Below are positions 25,181 through 32,611 of a stretch of 64,000 nt of DNA, piece by piece. Every line of letters starts with the position of its first letter. Position 1 is the first letter of the stretch. The position numbers were made by a program, and so were the translations under genes. The notes under the pieces are model-generated. The model was not told the origin of the DNA and did no database searches. It worked only from the letters and a program-made list of their open reading frames with translations. Source of the stretch: Parapedobacter sp037190485. Lineage in GTDB: Bacteria; Bacteroidota; Bacteroidia; Sphingobacteriales; Sphingobacteriaceae. The stretch spans positions 52,124-116,123 of the forward strand of contig JBBCJB010000022.1 in the NCBI GenBank assembly GCA_037190485.1, in the 5' to 3' direction.

Positions 25181-26502
25181 TATCCCCTTGCCAGTCGGAG
25201 TAACTTCTCCGTGTAATCCACCAGGAACAGCGGGATGTTCAGCAACCCATTGTCCATATGCAGGTTTTTCAGTGAATAACGCACGCGTGCATGAGGCGTA
25301 AATTTTTCGTGGTAAACAGCCAAGCTCCTGCTCCGGACATTGGTGTCTGCCTTTACCTCGATGGGGACGATGTCGTTTTTTACCTGTAGCAGAAAATCGA
25401 CTTCCGCTTGGTTTCCCGATGTCCAATAGCGCGGCGTCCCCTCGAAATTGGCCAGCAAATGTTGCAAGACGAAGTTTTCGGTCAACGCGCCCTTGAATTC
25501 CGTGAACAGCCGGTTACCTTCTTTCACCGCGACCGGATTCAATAGCGAAAGCCGCCGCAACAGGCCTACATCCAACAGGTAGGCCTTGAAGGCCGATAGG
25601 TCGTCATACGCCGATAAAGGCAGTCCCGGTTTGTTGCTGCGGTATACCCGGTGCATGAGCCCCGCATCCGCTAGCCAAAGGAGGGCATCCTCGTAATCCC
25701 GTGCCCTGGCGCCATCCCGTACGGCTTGGTACAGGAACTTCTTGTTCTCCCTGGCCAGTTGGGAGGGGATGGATGCCCACGTATATTGGATCCGTGGAAT
25801 GACCTTCGTTTCCGCGTATTTGGAAAAATCAAGCGCATAGGCATTGAGGATGTCTTGCAATACCTGCTGCGTATCGTCTACATCGCCGGTTTCAAGCAAG
25901 GTGGCCACCGCTTCCGGCATGCCACCCGAGACGAAATAGGCTTTCAGGCGATCGACCAAGGGGTTGAAGAAGATATCGGGGATCGGTTCGATGCTGTCGA
26001 TGCTTTGTAGGTACGTATGCAGTTGCGGGTTATCGGCCGATAGGAATTCGCTGAACGTAACCGGGTGCACCTGCATGAACGAGACCTTGCCCACCGGGAA
26101 CGATTTGCCCTTCGATAGGGCTACGCCCAAGAGGGAACCGGCGCTGGCCACGGCGTGTTCCGGTGCGTTTTCTTGGAAATACTTGAGTGTGTTCAAGGCT
26201 TCGTTACATTCCTGTATCTCATCGAAGATAATCAATGTCTGCCCGGGCATGATGGTCCGTCCGTGTACCAGGGAGAGGTTTTGCACGATGCGCGTTACGT
26301 CTTTGGTGTTTTCAAAGAACTGCTTCAGCTCGGGGGTTTCTTCGAAATTGAAATAGGCCACGTCTTCAAACGCTCGTTTACCCAACTGTTTCAGGAGCCA
26401 CGTTTTTCCGACCTGACGGGCACCCTGCAATACGAGCGGCTTGCGCTTGGTCGAATTTTTCCAGCCGATGAGTTGCTCCTCAATGTTTCGTTCAATCTTC
26501 AT
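25180..26502 (-). CDS. AAA-type ATPase with DUF4143 domain
   Basis: The start at 26502 (MKIERNIEEQLIGWKN) is chosen because the 67 codons upstream run through palindromic repeats and a promoter. The protein has a Walker A (GARQVGKTWL, residues about 28-37), a Walker B (TLIIFDEIQE), the AGSLLGVAL sensor region and a C-terminal DUF4143 part that ends in a PD-(D/E)xK-like block (YWTSGNQAEVDFLLQ, IVPIEVKAD). The role of these common ATPases is not established; links to mobile elements or defence have been suggested. Its leader is exceptional and carries two 52-bp palindromic units. Its 3' end abuts the 24-bp direct repeat and toxin remnant. Confidence 0.9.
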   Translation of the reverse strand: MKIERNIEEQLIGWKNSTKRKPLVLQGARQVGKTWLLKQLGKRAFEDVAYFNFEETPELKQFFENTKDVTRIVQNLSLVHGRTIMPGQTLIIFDEIQECNEALNTLKYFQENAPEHAVASAGSLLGVALSKGKSFPVGKVSFMQVHPVTFSEFLSADNPQLHTYLQSIDSIEPIPDIFFNPLVDRLKAYFVSGGMPEAVATLLETGDVDDTQQVLQDILNAYALDFSKYAETKVIPRIQYTWASIPSQLARENKKFLYQAVRDGARARDYEDALLWLADAGLMHRVYRSNKPGLPLSAYDDLSAFKAYLLDVGLLRRLSLLNPVAVKEGNRLFTEFKGALTENFVLQHLLANFEGTPRYWTSGNQAEVDFLLQVKNDIVPIEVKADTNVRSRSLAVYHEKFTPHARVRYSLKNLHMDNGLLNIPLFLVDYTEKLLRLARG

Positions 26503-26511
26503 GTTGCACGG

Positions 26512-26635
26512 GTTAAGTGTCGAAAACGTGGGGATTTCCACATAATCGACAGTTAAGTCGTACAAAGATACGATTCTGACAGCGTTAAGTGCCGAAAATG
26601 TGTAAAAAATCACATAATCGGCACTTAAGTCGTAC
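26512..26635 (-). promoter_or_regulatory. Two 52-bp palindromic units around the promoter of the DUF4143 ATPase gene
   Basis: Units at 26512-26563 and 26584-26635 are related and have equal length. The distal one has perfect 11-bp outer arms (TTAAGTGCCGA at 26585-26595, TCGGCACTTAA at 26618-26628) and inner arms ATGTG/CACAT. The proximal one has the same plan with one mismatch in the outer arm (TTAAGTGTCGA against TCGACAGTTAA) and inner arms ACGTGG/CCACAT that pair with one wobble. On the minus strand a TATCTTTG promoter box (26570-26563) lies between them, so the proximal unit is probably transcribed as a hairpin leader and the distal one is an upstream element. Confidence 0.75.
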
Positions 26636-26690
26636 CGGACAAAACCCGGACATCCTGCGGACACATCGCGGACATCTTGCGGACACCTAT
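26636..26690. repeat. Five CGGAC repeats at exact 11-bp spacing
   Basis: CGGAC begins at 26636, 26647, 26658, 26669 and 26680. The six bases between copies vary (AAAACC, ATCCTG, ACATCG, ATCTTG, ACCTAT), so only the pentamer and the phase are kept. One 11-bp step is about one helical turn, which places all copies on one face of the DNA. The array joins the distal palindrome on one side and the promoter of the 26744 gene on the other. Confidence 0.75.
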
Positions 26691-26720
26691 TTTTTCTTGT
26701 CAATCAGCGCCTTACGTTTG
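26691..26720 (+). promoter_or_regulatory. Promoter of the lysis-like cassette
   Basis: A T-run at 26691-26695 and TACGTTTG at 26713-26720 are 17 bases apart, fitting the Bacteroidota promoter pattern. The T-run directly follows the last 11-bp CGGAC repeat. The first gene starts at 26744 after an AAAGGAG ribosome-binding sequence. Confidence 0.55.
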
Positions 26721-26743
26721 CGCAAAACGAAAGGAGTACGACA

Positions 26744-27208
26744 ATGAAAACTTCAACAACATTCTTGGGTCACTGGGGCGTGGAGCCGCCCGACACCCTT
26801 CCGCTGCGGCGGCAAGCCCAACACCTGCTTCGGGAATACCGGCGGTTCAGGTTGCGTCGGTGGTTGGTACGATGCATCCGGTCGATGATCATGCCGTCGG
26901 CCTGTGCGGGGCTGGTGTTCCTGCTGGCACACAGCGACACATTGCTGCGTTGGCTTGACCCAACCGCCGCGGTCATCGACATCGGCGCGCTGAGCCTCGT
27001 GCTGCTGGCCGTGGTGGCGCTGGCCACCTTCCTCGCCGTATCGCGCTGGCTCATCGGGTTGCTTTTCCCGGTACTGCGGGCGTATCAGAAACATTTCTTT
27101 TCCAACAATTTCAAATCCCTGTCCCCATGGCAGAAAATCACGTTTTACCTGGTTGTTTTCTTCGGGTTGCTGTATGCTTTTGTGGTGTGTTTGGTAGCGG
27201 TGTTTTGA
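26744..27208 (+). CDS. Small membrane protein with three predicted helices, holin-like by context
   Basis: The 154-residue protein has hydrophobic segments around residues 48-65 (MIMPSACAGLVFLLA), 77-108 (ALSLVLLAVVALATFLAVSR) and 130-154 (ITFYLVVFFGLLYAFVVCLV), with a basic N-terminal part (LREYRRFRLRRWLVR). The start at 26744 has a good Shine-Dalgarno sequence. Its stop overlaps the start of the CHAP hydrolase gene (TGATG). Small size, several helices and coupling to a cell-wall hydrolase are holin-like features, but no holin family is recognised, so the role is inference. Confidence 0.7.
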   Translation: MKTSTTFLGHWGVEPPDTLPLRRQAQHLLREYRRFRLRRWLVRCIRSMIMPSACAGLVFLLAHSDTLLRWLDPTAAVIDIGALSLVLLAVVALATFLAVSRWLIGLLFPVLRAYQKHFFSNNFKSLSPWQKITFYLVVFFGLLYAFVVCLVAVF

Positions 27209-27954
27209 TGGTGGGCGTGTTGATGGTGGGTGTTTGGGCGTTCCGGCTGTGCAGCCTCCCTTGCTGCCGATTGCTCGGCGCTAGCGGCGCTGGCCGAAGC
27301 CGCTTCGCTCCGACGGCCCGCTTGGTTCCTGCTTTTCGTTCGTTCCTGCTGGGCGCCTCACTGTTCGCAGCTACGGGCTGCTGCAAGGCCTTCACCACCA
27401 AACACGCCACCAACGGTTGGGATTTTGGATGGGCTTCGAGGAGTTCCTACACGGGCAACGGGTTGCCAGGGAGCCGGTACAGCCGGAGTCTCGAAGCCGT
27501 GTACACCGCCGAAATCGGCGTATACGAAACCACGGACAACAACGACCACCCGCGCATCGATGGATACCTCCGCTACGTCGGTTTGGGGCCGGGATATGCC
27601 TGGTGCGCGGCATTCGTGTCCTGGGCGCACGGCCAGGCGGGGTATCCCGAACCGCGCAATGCCTGGAGCCCGGCGTTGTTCCCGATGGCCCGGCGGGTGA
27701 ACGACCCGCGCCAAGGCGATGTCTTCGGCATCTATTACAACAATTTGCGGCGCATCGGCCATTGCGGCTTCGTCGACGGCTGGGGCGATGCGAACTGCAT
27801 CACCGTAGAGGGCAACACCGGGCCGGACGGGGCGATGGCTGGAATCGGTGACCCGAGCAATCCCGTCCGGGCAGGGCCCGCCCGACAAGGTGTACACCGG
27901 AAGCGACGGCCGGTGCGCACGATCCATGCCGTTGCAAGATGGATACCATTATAG
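27208..27954 (+). CDS. CHAP-type cell-wall hydrolase (TIGR02594-like)
   Basis: The catalytic domain covers about residues 90-215: EIGVYETTDNNDHPRIDGYL, then YAWCAAFVSWAHGQAG with Cys133 as nucleophile, GDVFGIYY, and RIGHCGFVDGW with His185. The domain ends in ITVEGNTG and RKRRPVRTIHAVARW. It should cut peptidoglycan peptides. The start at 27208 overlaps the upstream stop; the first 60 residues contain two hydrophobic stretches and a possible lipobox (LFAATGC), so the true start may be further in. Compared with my memory of the family, about 15 residues between VEGNTGPDG and GVHRKRR look inserted. Confidence 0.82.
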   Translation: MVGVLMVGVWAFRLCSLPCCRLLGASGAGRSRFAPTARLVPAFRSFLLGASLFAATGCCKAFTTKHATNGWDFGWASRSSYTGNGLPGSRYSRSLEAVYTAEIGVYETTDNNDHPRIDGYLRYVGLGPGYAWCAAFVSWAHGQAGYPEPRNAWSPALFPMARRVNDPRQGDVFGIYYNNLRRIGHCGFVDGWGDANCITVEGNTGPDGAMAGIGDPSNPVRAGPARQGVHRKRRPVRTIHAVARWIPL

Positions 27955-28006
27955 CGGCAATGCATTGCGTCTACACAACAAATACAAAACAAAAAACACA
28001 GAAAAA

Positions 28007-28645
28007 ATGAGAACTCCGAAATTAGTCACCAATTACGAATACATGGGCGATAGCGAACTGGCATCGCACGCTTCGCGCACGGCCGATGCCCTGCGCACGA
28101 ACACCAACTTCCCGGACCTGAGCCCGGAATTCACGGAATACGAACCGCTCGCGTTGGACTACATCGCCAAGCAGGCGATAACCGCTTCGCAGCGCGCCAG
28201 CACGCAGCAGAAGAACGAGAAGGACGAAGCCCGGAAAGCCTTGCTCAAGTCGATGCGGGCGGTAACCAGCTACATCAATAACTTCACCGAGTTGAGCTCC
28301 ATGCAGCTGAGTTCAGGCTTCCTGCCCGTGGCAGACCCCAAGGGCGAGCAGACGCCGCCGGCGTCTTCCTGGACACGCATCCGCGCCTCCAACCGTCCTG
28401 GTGAAATTCTCCTGGAATTCGAGGCCATCCGCCAGGCCTACCAATACGAGATACAGATCGCATCCGAGCTGGACGCCGAAGGCCAACCGATCTGGCAGTC
28501 GCTGCCGCTGGTGTCGGATTCGCGCGGGAATTTCTACGCGCCGGCGGTGGACGGTACCCTGTACCACTTCCGCGTGCGTTCGCTCAACAAACGCGGCGTA
28601 AGCGCCTGGAGCCCGGTCGCCACCCGCAAGGTATGGGTAGATTGA
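28007..28645 (+). CDS. Protein with C-terminal fibronectin type III-like domain
   Basis: The start at 28007 (MRTPKLVTNYEYMGDSELAS) follows an A-rich spacer; the upstream in-frame codons overlap the CHAP gene and were rejected. The N-terminal 110 residues are helical and charged (LDYIAKQAITASQRASTQQK). The last 85 residues form a single Fn3-like domain (RPGEILLEFEAIRQAYQYEI, LYHFRVRSLNKRGVSAWSPV). No signal peptide is seen. In the cassette it sits between the hydrolase and the lipoprotein, a position that would suit a structural or adhesion component, but the role is unknown. Confidence 0.75.
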   Translation: MRTPKLVTNYEYMGDSELASHASRTADALRTNTNFPDLSPEFTEYEPLALDYIAKQAITASQRASTQQKNEKDEARKALLKSMRAVTSYINNFTELSSMQLSSGFLPVADPKGEQTPPASSWTRIRASNRPGEILLEFEAIRQAYQYEIQIASELDAEGQPIWQSLPLVSDSRGNFYAPAVDGTLYHFRVRSLNKRGVSAWSPVATRKVWVD

Positions 28646-28654
28646 TGCCAGCCG

Positions 28655-29098
28655 ATGAGAAGTTGGATCATGTTGGTCGCAGGCCCCGTTGTTTTCGGGG
28701 CCTGCGCCGTTAAACGGCAAACCGAAACCACGCGGCAAGCGTCGGCCGACATCGCCATCAGGGCAGACCGTTCCGGATTACGTTTGGATTCGTTGACCGG
28801 TATCAGAGACCGGTCGCTGGTGCTTGAACGCCGATGGGAGCACATCCTCCCGGAAACGGGCGCTGTTTACCGCTATGGGGAGCAAGTCAGGCTAACCGAT
28901 CGCGACAGCGTTGCCGTAAGCCGCGCGCTGGGCGTGCAGTCCCGCCTTGACAAGGCGGTACAAGTGGATACGCAGGAACACCGAAGCGTGGAGCGGGAGG
29001 TGTCGGGCAACCGATGGCGTTGGTTGTGGTGGGCGCTTGGGGCTGCGGTATCGATGTGGCTAGCCCGCAAGGCGATTCGGCTTTGGCCGTTTAGGTAA
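28655..29098 (+). CDS. Small lipoprotein with C-terminal membrane helix, spanin-like by layout
   Basis: The 147-residue product starts with a lipoprotein signal (MLVAGPVVFGAC). A charged, coiled middle follows (SADIAIRADRSGLRLDSL, SRLDKAVQVDTQEHRSVERE) and then a C-terminal Trp-rich hydrophobic segment (WRWLWWALGAAVSMWLARKA). A protein lipidated at one end and membrane-anchored at the other resembles a unimolecular spanin of phages, which would complete a holin-hydrolase-spanin set. No sequence family is recognised. Its last codons and stop lie within the first unit of the 21-bp array, so the array starts inside this gene. Confidence 0.65.
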   Translation: MRSWIMLVAGPVVFGACAVKRQTETTRQASADIAIRADRSGLRLDSLTGIRDRSLVLERRWEHILPETGAVYRYGEQVRLTDRDSVAVSRALGVQSRLDKAVQVDTQEHRSVEREVSGNRWRWLWWALGAAVSMWLARKAIRLWPFR

Positions 29099-29727
29099 AC
29101 ACGGGTGCGCGGCAGGCATTTACAGGTACGCCGCAGGTAAACACAAGTACGTCATCAGCGATCGCAAGCGCGGCGGTAGGGAAACCTTCCGCCGCGCTTG
29201 TGTTTCAAGGCTCCGCGTATGGATATGCCTATACCGCGCTTTTAAAAGCCCATGCGTCACCAGCGGTTACCTATGCGGTGTAGGCAGGTAAAAGCACGGG
29301 GCTTCCGTTTCCCTGTACGGTATGGGGAATTCCCTGCGCGGCACAAGCAAACCCAAGCGCCGTATAGGTAAACGACTTCGCGGCGCTTGTGTTTACAAGC
29401 GCGGCGTTTGTAAACACAAGTGACTCAAAGGTAAACACAAGTGCGGGGCTTGTGGTTGCAACCGCGGGGCTAGGGTTTCGTAGTCCCGTGGAAGCATCCC
29501 CAAGCACGGCGGAGGCATCCCCAAGCCCGGTACAGGCAACGGCCTACGCCGCATGTGCGTTTACCGATGCCCGGCAGGCAATTGCCTATGCGGTGGATGT
29601 ACCCTGTTCCGCCGTGCTTGGGTATCCTTGTTGCGGGCTTGTAACCCCAAATGCGGCGGATGCTTGCACAAGCGCGGTGCATGGAAAAGCCGCGGACCAA
29701 CAAGGGTTTCCCTCCCGCGTATTTGGG
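29077..29727. repeat. Array of about 31 degenerate 21-bp units with dyad-symmetric fixed columns
   Basis: Cutting the sequence into 21-base units from 29098 gives 30 consecutive units without a single insertion or deletion; a further unit at 29077-29097 overlaps the end of the preceding gene. Overall identity between units is low, but by my count over the 30 units certain columns are nearly fixed: C at 5 (25), pyrimidine at 9 (29), C at 11 (26), G or C at 12 (30), G at 13 (24), purine at 15 (30), G at 19 (28), purine at 21 (29), pyrimidine at 3 (26). These columns are mirror images around column 12. A clear unit is TTTACAAGCGCGGCGTTTGT (29392). There is no identical repeat or spacer structure, so it is not a CRISPR array. 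In the unit frame TAG codons occur in three units, so a single long protein is not encoded. Confidence 0.9.
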
Positions 29728-29742
29728 TTTGCCCTTTTAATA

Positions 29743-31248
29743 CTACTCGCTTTTTTCCAGCAATCCCTTGAGTTGCTCACGCAGCGCTGGCTCTGAAGGC
29801 CGATCCGCATTGGCCGACAGGATTATCCCTTCGGGGTCAATGAGGATAAAGCGAGGGATTGAATTGATGTTGAATTGCTGGATGAACGCGGTCTCAAACG
29901 CGTTGTCGGTAATCAATTGCAATCCGCCCAATCCGTTTTCCGTTACGAACTTTTGCCATTTACCTTTATCGGCGGGTCGATCCACCGATAGGCTCACGAA
30001 CGTGATGTTTTTGCCATGCAGATCTTTTTCGAGCTTGGCCAGGTGGGGGATTTCCATCTTGCAGGGACCACACCAGGTCGCCCACACATCAATGTAGACA
30101 TATTTGCCGCGCAGATCACGTAGTTGCACGATCTTGCCGTCAATGTTTTCGAATGCAAAATCGGGTGCCGGGCGACCTTTTTCTGTCACCTTCCGGTTTT
30201 CAAAAACCGTTTTCAGCTGCTCGATGAATGTTTCATTTTTGGCATTGGCCGCAAACGTGGAAAATGCCTCTTCAGCCTTCCTGTCGTCTTTGGTCATCTT
30301 GATGAGATTCAGGCTGTAGACGTACCGGTAATACTCGGCGATCGTCGGATTCGTGAAATGATCGTTCACCACCCCAAGTTGGGCCGACTGCATGTCATTG
30401 CCGGGATTGCTGGCTAGGCGGCGTTCGCGGTAAATCCGGTTGGAAATCCAGCCGCTCAATACCTCCCGGTATGACGGCGCATACGCAAACGCCTCTTCAT
30501 CATCGATATCCAGCGCGTCGTACAGCAATGAGTCGATATGGGTGCGTTCGGCGGCCGTGAATTCCCGATAACGTGTTTTTTTGTATGCGTCGCTTATTTT
30601 ATGTGCCAGGGTGGTGTCTGTCCGGTCGGCCTTTTCCATCATTGCGTAGAAGGCTTGCTGTTTGGCGGAATCCACACCGTAATGTAACCGGAAGTCGCCC
30701 AGAAGTCGCATGGCATAATATCGGCTTTCTTTGGCGAGTGCGCGCGCCAGCAATTCGTTGCGTTCTTGGTGAAGTGCACTTCCGGCCGCTTGTACGTATT
30801 GCTGCAGCTTCGCTTCGAACACAGGAACGTCCAACGCATATGCCGCAAACCGCAATTCGCCCTTGTGCATGGGCAGGAAATCAGCCGCCAGCTGCCGTAT
30901 GGATCGATACCGATTGTTCGCTTTGGCGCCCATACCGCTGAACGAGAACGTTCCATCGCTTTCAGCCGTGACGTGGAGCGAAGCACCACGTTCAAGGAAC
31001 AGGTCTCCGACGGGCCGCAACTGGTAAATGCCATCCTGCGGGACGTGGAGGGTCGTGTCGAAACTTCCATCCGGACGCAGTGGCAACGTTGCCTGGAATC
31101 CGGACGTGTGCGAAAGGACCAGCGACGCCCGATTCCCGTCGGTCGGGAACCCTTGTCCAGTGAACCGGGTGGATTGGGCATAAGCAGCTATGTTGGCAGC
31201 CAATCCGATGATCACCAACAGTTTTGATATTACGTTGTTCTTCATCAT
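29743..31248 (-). CDS. TlpA-like thiol-disulfide oxidoreductase with N-terminal DUF4369-like part
   Basis: The start at 31248 (MMKNNVISKLLVIIGLAANI) gives a signal peptide ending in AYAQ; an upstream start would overlap the SusD gene. The first part resembles the beta-rich N-terminal domain of Bacteroidota TlpA proteins (GFQATLPLRPDGSFDTTLHV). A long helical middle and a C-terminal thioredoxin domain follow, with VYIDVWATWCGPCKMEIPHL carrying the CxxC pair, and NINSIPRFILIDPEG with the cis-proline. It is the last gene of the operon sigma-FecR-SusC-SusD-TlpA. The 21-bp array lies just beyond its stop. Confidence 0.88.
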   Translation of the reverse strand: MMKNNVISKLLVIIGLAANIAAYAQSTRFTGQGFPTDGNRASLVLSHTSGFQATLPLRPDGSFDTTLHVPQDGIYQLRPVGDLFLERGASLHVTAESDGTFSFSGMGAKANNRYRSIRQLAADFLPMHKGELRFAAYALDVPVFEAKLQQYVQAAGSALHQERNELLARALAKESRYYAMRLLGDFRLHYGVDSAKQQAFYAMMEKADRTDTTLAHKISDAYKKTRYREFTAAERTHIDSLLYDALDIDDEEAFAYAPSYREVLSGWISNRIYRERRLASNPGNDMQSAQLGVVNDHFTNPTIAEYYRYVYSLNLIKMTKDDRKAEEAFSTFAANAKNETFIEQLKTVFENRKVTEKGRPAPDFAFENIDGKIVQLRDLRGKYVYIDVWATWCGPCKMEIPHLAKLEKDLHGKNITFVSLSVDRPADKGKWQKFVTENGLGGLQLITDNAFETAFIQQFNINSIPRFILIDPEGIILSANADRPSEPALREQLKGLLEKSE

Positions 31249-31258
31249 GCTAATAATA

Positions 31259-32605
31259 CTAACGGTCATTTAATTCCATATCGGGGTTGAATTGCTGTAC
31301 GCGGGCAGGTATCTGGAAGGTATAAGCCTTTCCGCCAGCGGGCAATGTAGCCAAGATTTCACCAGTAGCCCGTTCCGTCCGCACCACGTCCGGCATCCGG
31401 CCTTCCCGGTCAAGCCGTTTCATGTCCATCCATCGTACACCACGGAATGCGAGCTCACGGCGACGTTCATCCAAGACCAATTGGAGCGCTTCCTCCTGAT
31501 TTACGACCTCGAAATCGGCATACGCCACTTGGCGGATACGCATCCTGCGGAGGGCATTCAACGTATCGATGGCCGCTTGCGTATTGCCATTTCGGGCCAG
31601 AACTTCCGCTTGGGTTAGGTAAAGCTCAGGCACGGTGATGCCGAAATTGGCCTGTCCGGATCCAGGGGGCTGGTAATAGATGCCCCGTAAGTTGCTCCTG
31701 GCGAACAAGGTGTAACGCAGGTCATCCGCGTCAAACAACGCAATCAACCCCTCGGTATACAGCATCATTGCCGGAAAGCTGTAGCTTGAACCGCCTTGCA
31801 TCCATACCGCTTCCGGACTGATTTCCTGGGTTGGCATCGCCGTGGGAAGCTGGTAATCGTTCAGGTCCAGCAGACCGTGGTTTCCGTCCAGGGCCAGCTC
31901 GGCGTTCGCTCCGGCTTCGTCGAAACGGCCTTGGTAGAGGTAAACCCGCGCCAGCAAGCCGTACGCGGCCTGCCTGGAGACACGATAGTTGGTCTTATTG
32001 GTTACAGGAAGGTGCGGCAACGCCTCCTTCACATCATTGACGATCACGTCCATGACCTCCTGCACCGTTGCACGCGGAGGCGTCCCTTCCGTAACGTCGA
32101 TATTGACCATAAGCGGAACCCCCGGATCATTTCCTGCCGTGGCCGCGTTGTAGGCCTTGGAAAAAGCGGTAAGTAGGTGAAAGTAAGCCGACGCGCGGTT
32201 CACCTTCGCTTCAGCGACCAACTGATCCTTCTGCTGGGAAGACCCGTCAATGGCTTCGGGCGCTTTGCGGATGACCACGTTGTTGTGGTAGATCGCCGAA
32301 TAGTAGCCGCCCCATATGGCCGGGGGTGCCAATTCATTTGGATCCAATCCCTCCCGCCAGTAATAAGCGTTGGCGGCGGACGATCGATTCGCCTCGTCGT
32401 ATACATCGTAAAAATCGTCGGTGGGGTATAAGAGTTCCGGCGGAAATACCAACGTCACGGCTTGGGAGTGGAGTATGGCTTCATAGTCGGCTAGTTTCTC
32501 CGGGATAATGATGCCTTTGGGTTTTACTTCGAGGAATCCGTTGCAACCGCTGATCAAACCGGCCAGCAACACGAAGGAGTAAATTTGCTTTATAAGACGT
32601 TTCAT
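31259..32605 (-). CDS. SusD/RagB family lipoprotein
   Basis: The signal MKRLIKQIYSFVLLAGLISG ends at a lipobox Cys (SGC), followed by NGFLEVKPKGIIIPEKLADY, the usual start of this SusD class. Further SusD blocks are AKVNRASAYFHLLTAFSKAY near residue 145 and the C-terminal LVLDERRRELAFRGVRWMDM followed by KRLDREG. It begins six bases after the SusC stop, and the TlpA gene follows closely, so one transcript is expected. It is the ligand-binding partner of the SusC at 32612. Confidence 0.93.
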   Translation of the reverse strand: MKRLIKQIYSFVLLAGLISGCNGFLEVKPKGIIIPEKLADYEAILHSQAVTLVFPPELLYPTDDFYDVYDEANRSSAANAYYWREGLDPNELAPPAIWGGYYSAIYHNNVVIRKAPEAIDGSSQQKDQLVAEAKVNRASAYFHLLTAFSKAYNAATAGNDPGVPLMVNIDVTEGTPPRATVQEVMDVIVNDVKEALPHLPVTNKTNYRVSRQAAYGLLARVYLYQGRFDEAGANAELALDGNHGLLDLNDYQLPTAMPTQEISPEAVWMQGGSSYSFPAMMLYTEGLIALFDADDLRYTLFARSNLRGIYYQPPGSGQANFGITVPELYLTQAEVLARNGNTQAAIDTLNALRRMRIRQVAYADFEVVNQEEALQLVLDERRRELAFRGVRWMDMKRLDREGRMPDVVRTERATGEILATLPAGGKAYTFQIPARVQQFNPDMELNDR

Positions 32606-32611
32606 GGTTCA

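Noticed and set aside
26503..26703. N-terminal extension of the DUF4143 ATPase (67 codons)
   Set aside because: The extension is encoded by palindromic units, a promoter box and the CGGAC repeats, and it reads as a duplicated peptide (SADYV/TVDYV, FSALN/FSTLN). The family normally starts at the KIERNIEEQL-like sequence.
27848..28006. 53-codon extension at the start of the Fn3 protein
   Set aside because: It lies within the end of the CHAP gene in another frame and has no start signal; MRTPKLVTN at 28007 after an A-rich spacer is a better start.
29077..29727. CRISPR array
   Set aside because: There are no identical repeats separated by unique spacers; the units are contiguous 21-mers with symmetric degenerate columns, and no cas gene is in the window.
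29389..29796. A 135-codon + strand frame (and several minus-strand frames) through the 21-bp array
   Set aside because: The frames are open only because the array keeps a multiple of three. TAG codons interrupt the unit frame in other units, both strands look alike, and the frame runs into the convergent TlpA gene. They are treated as shadows of the array.
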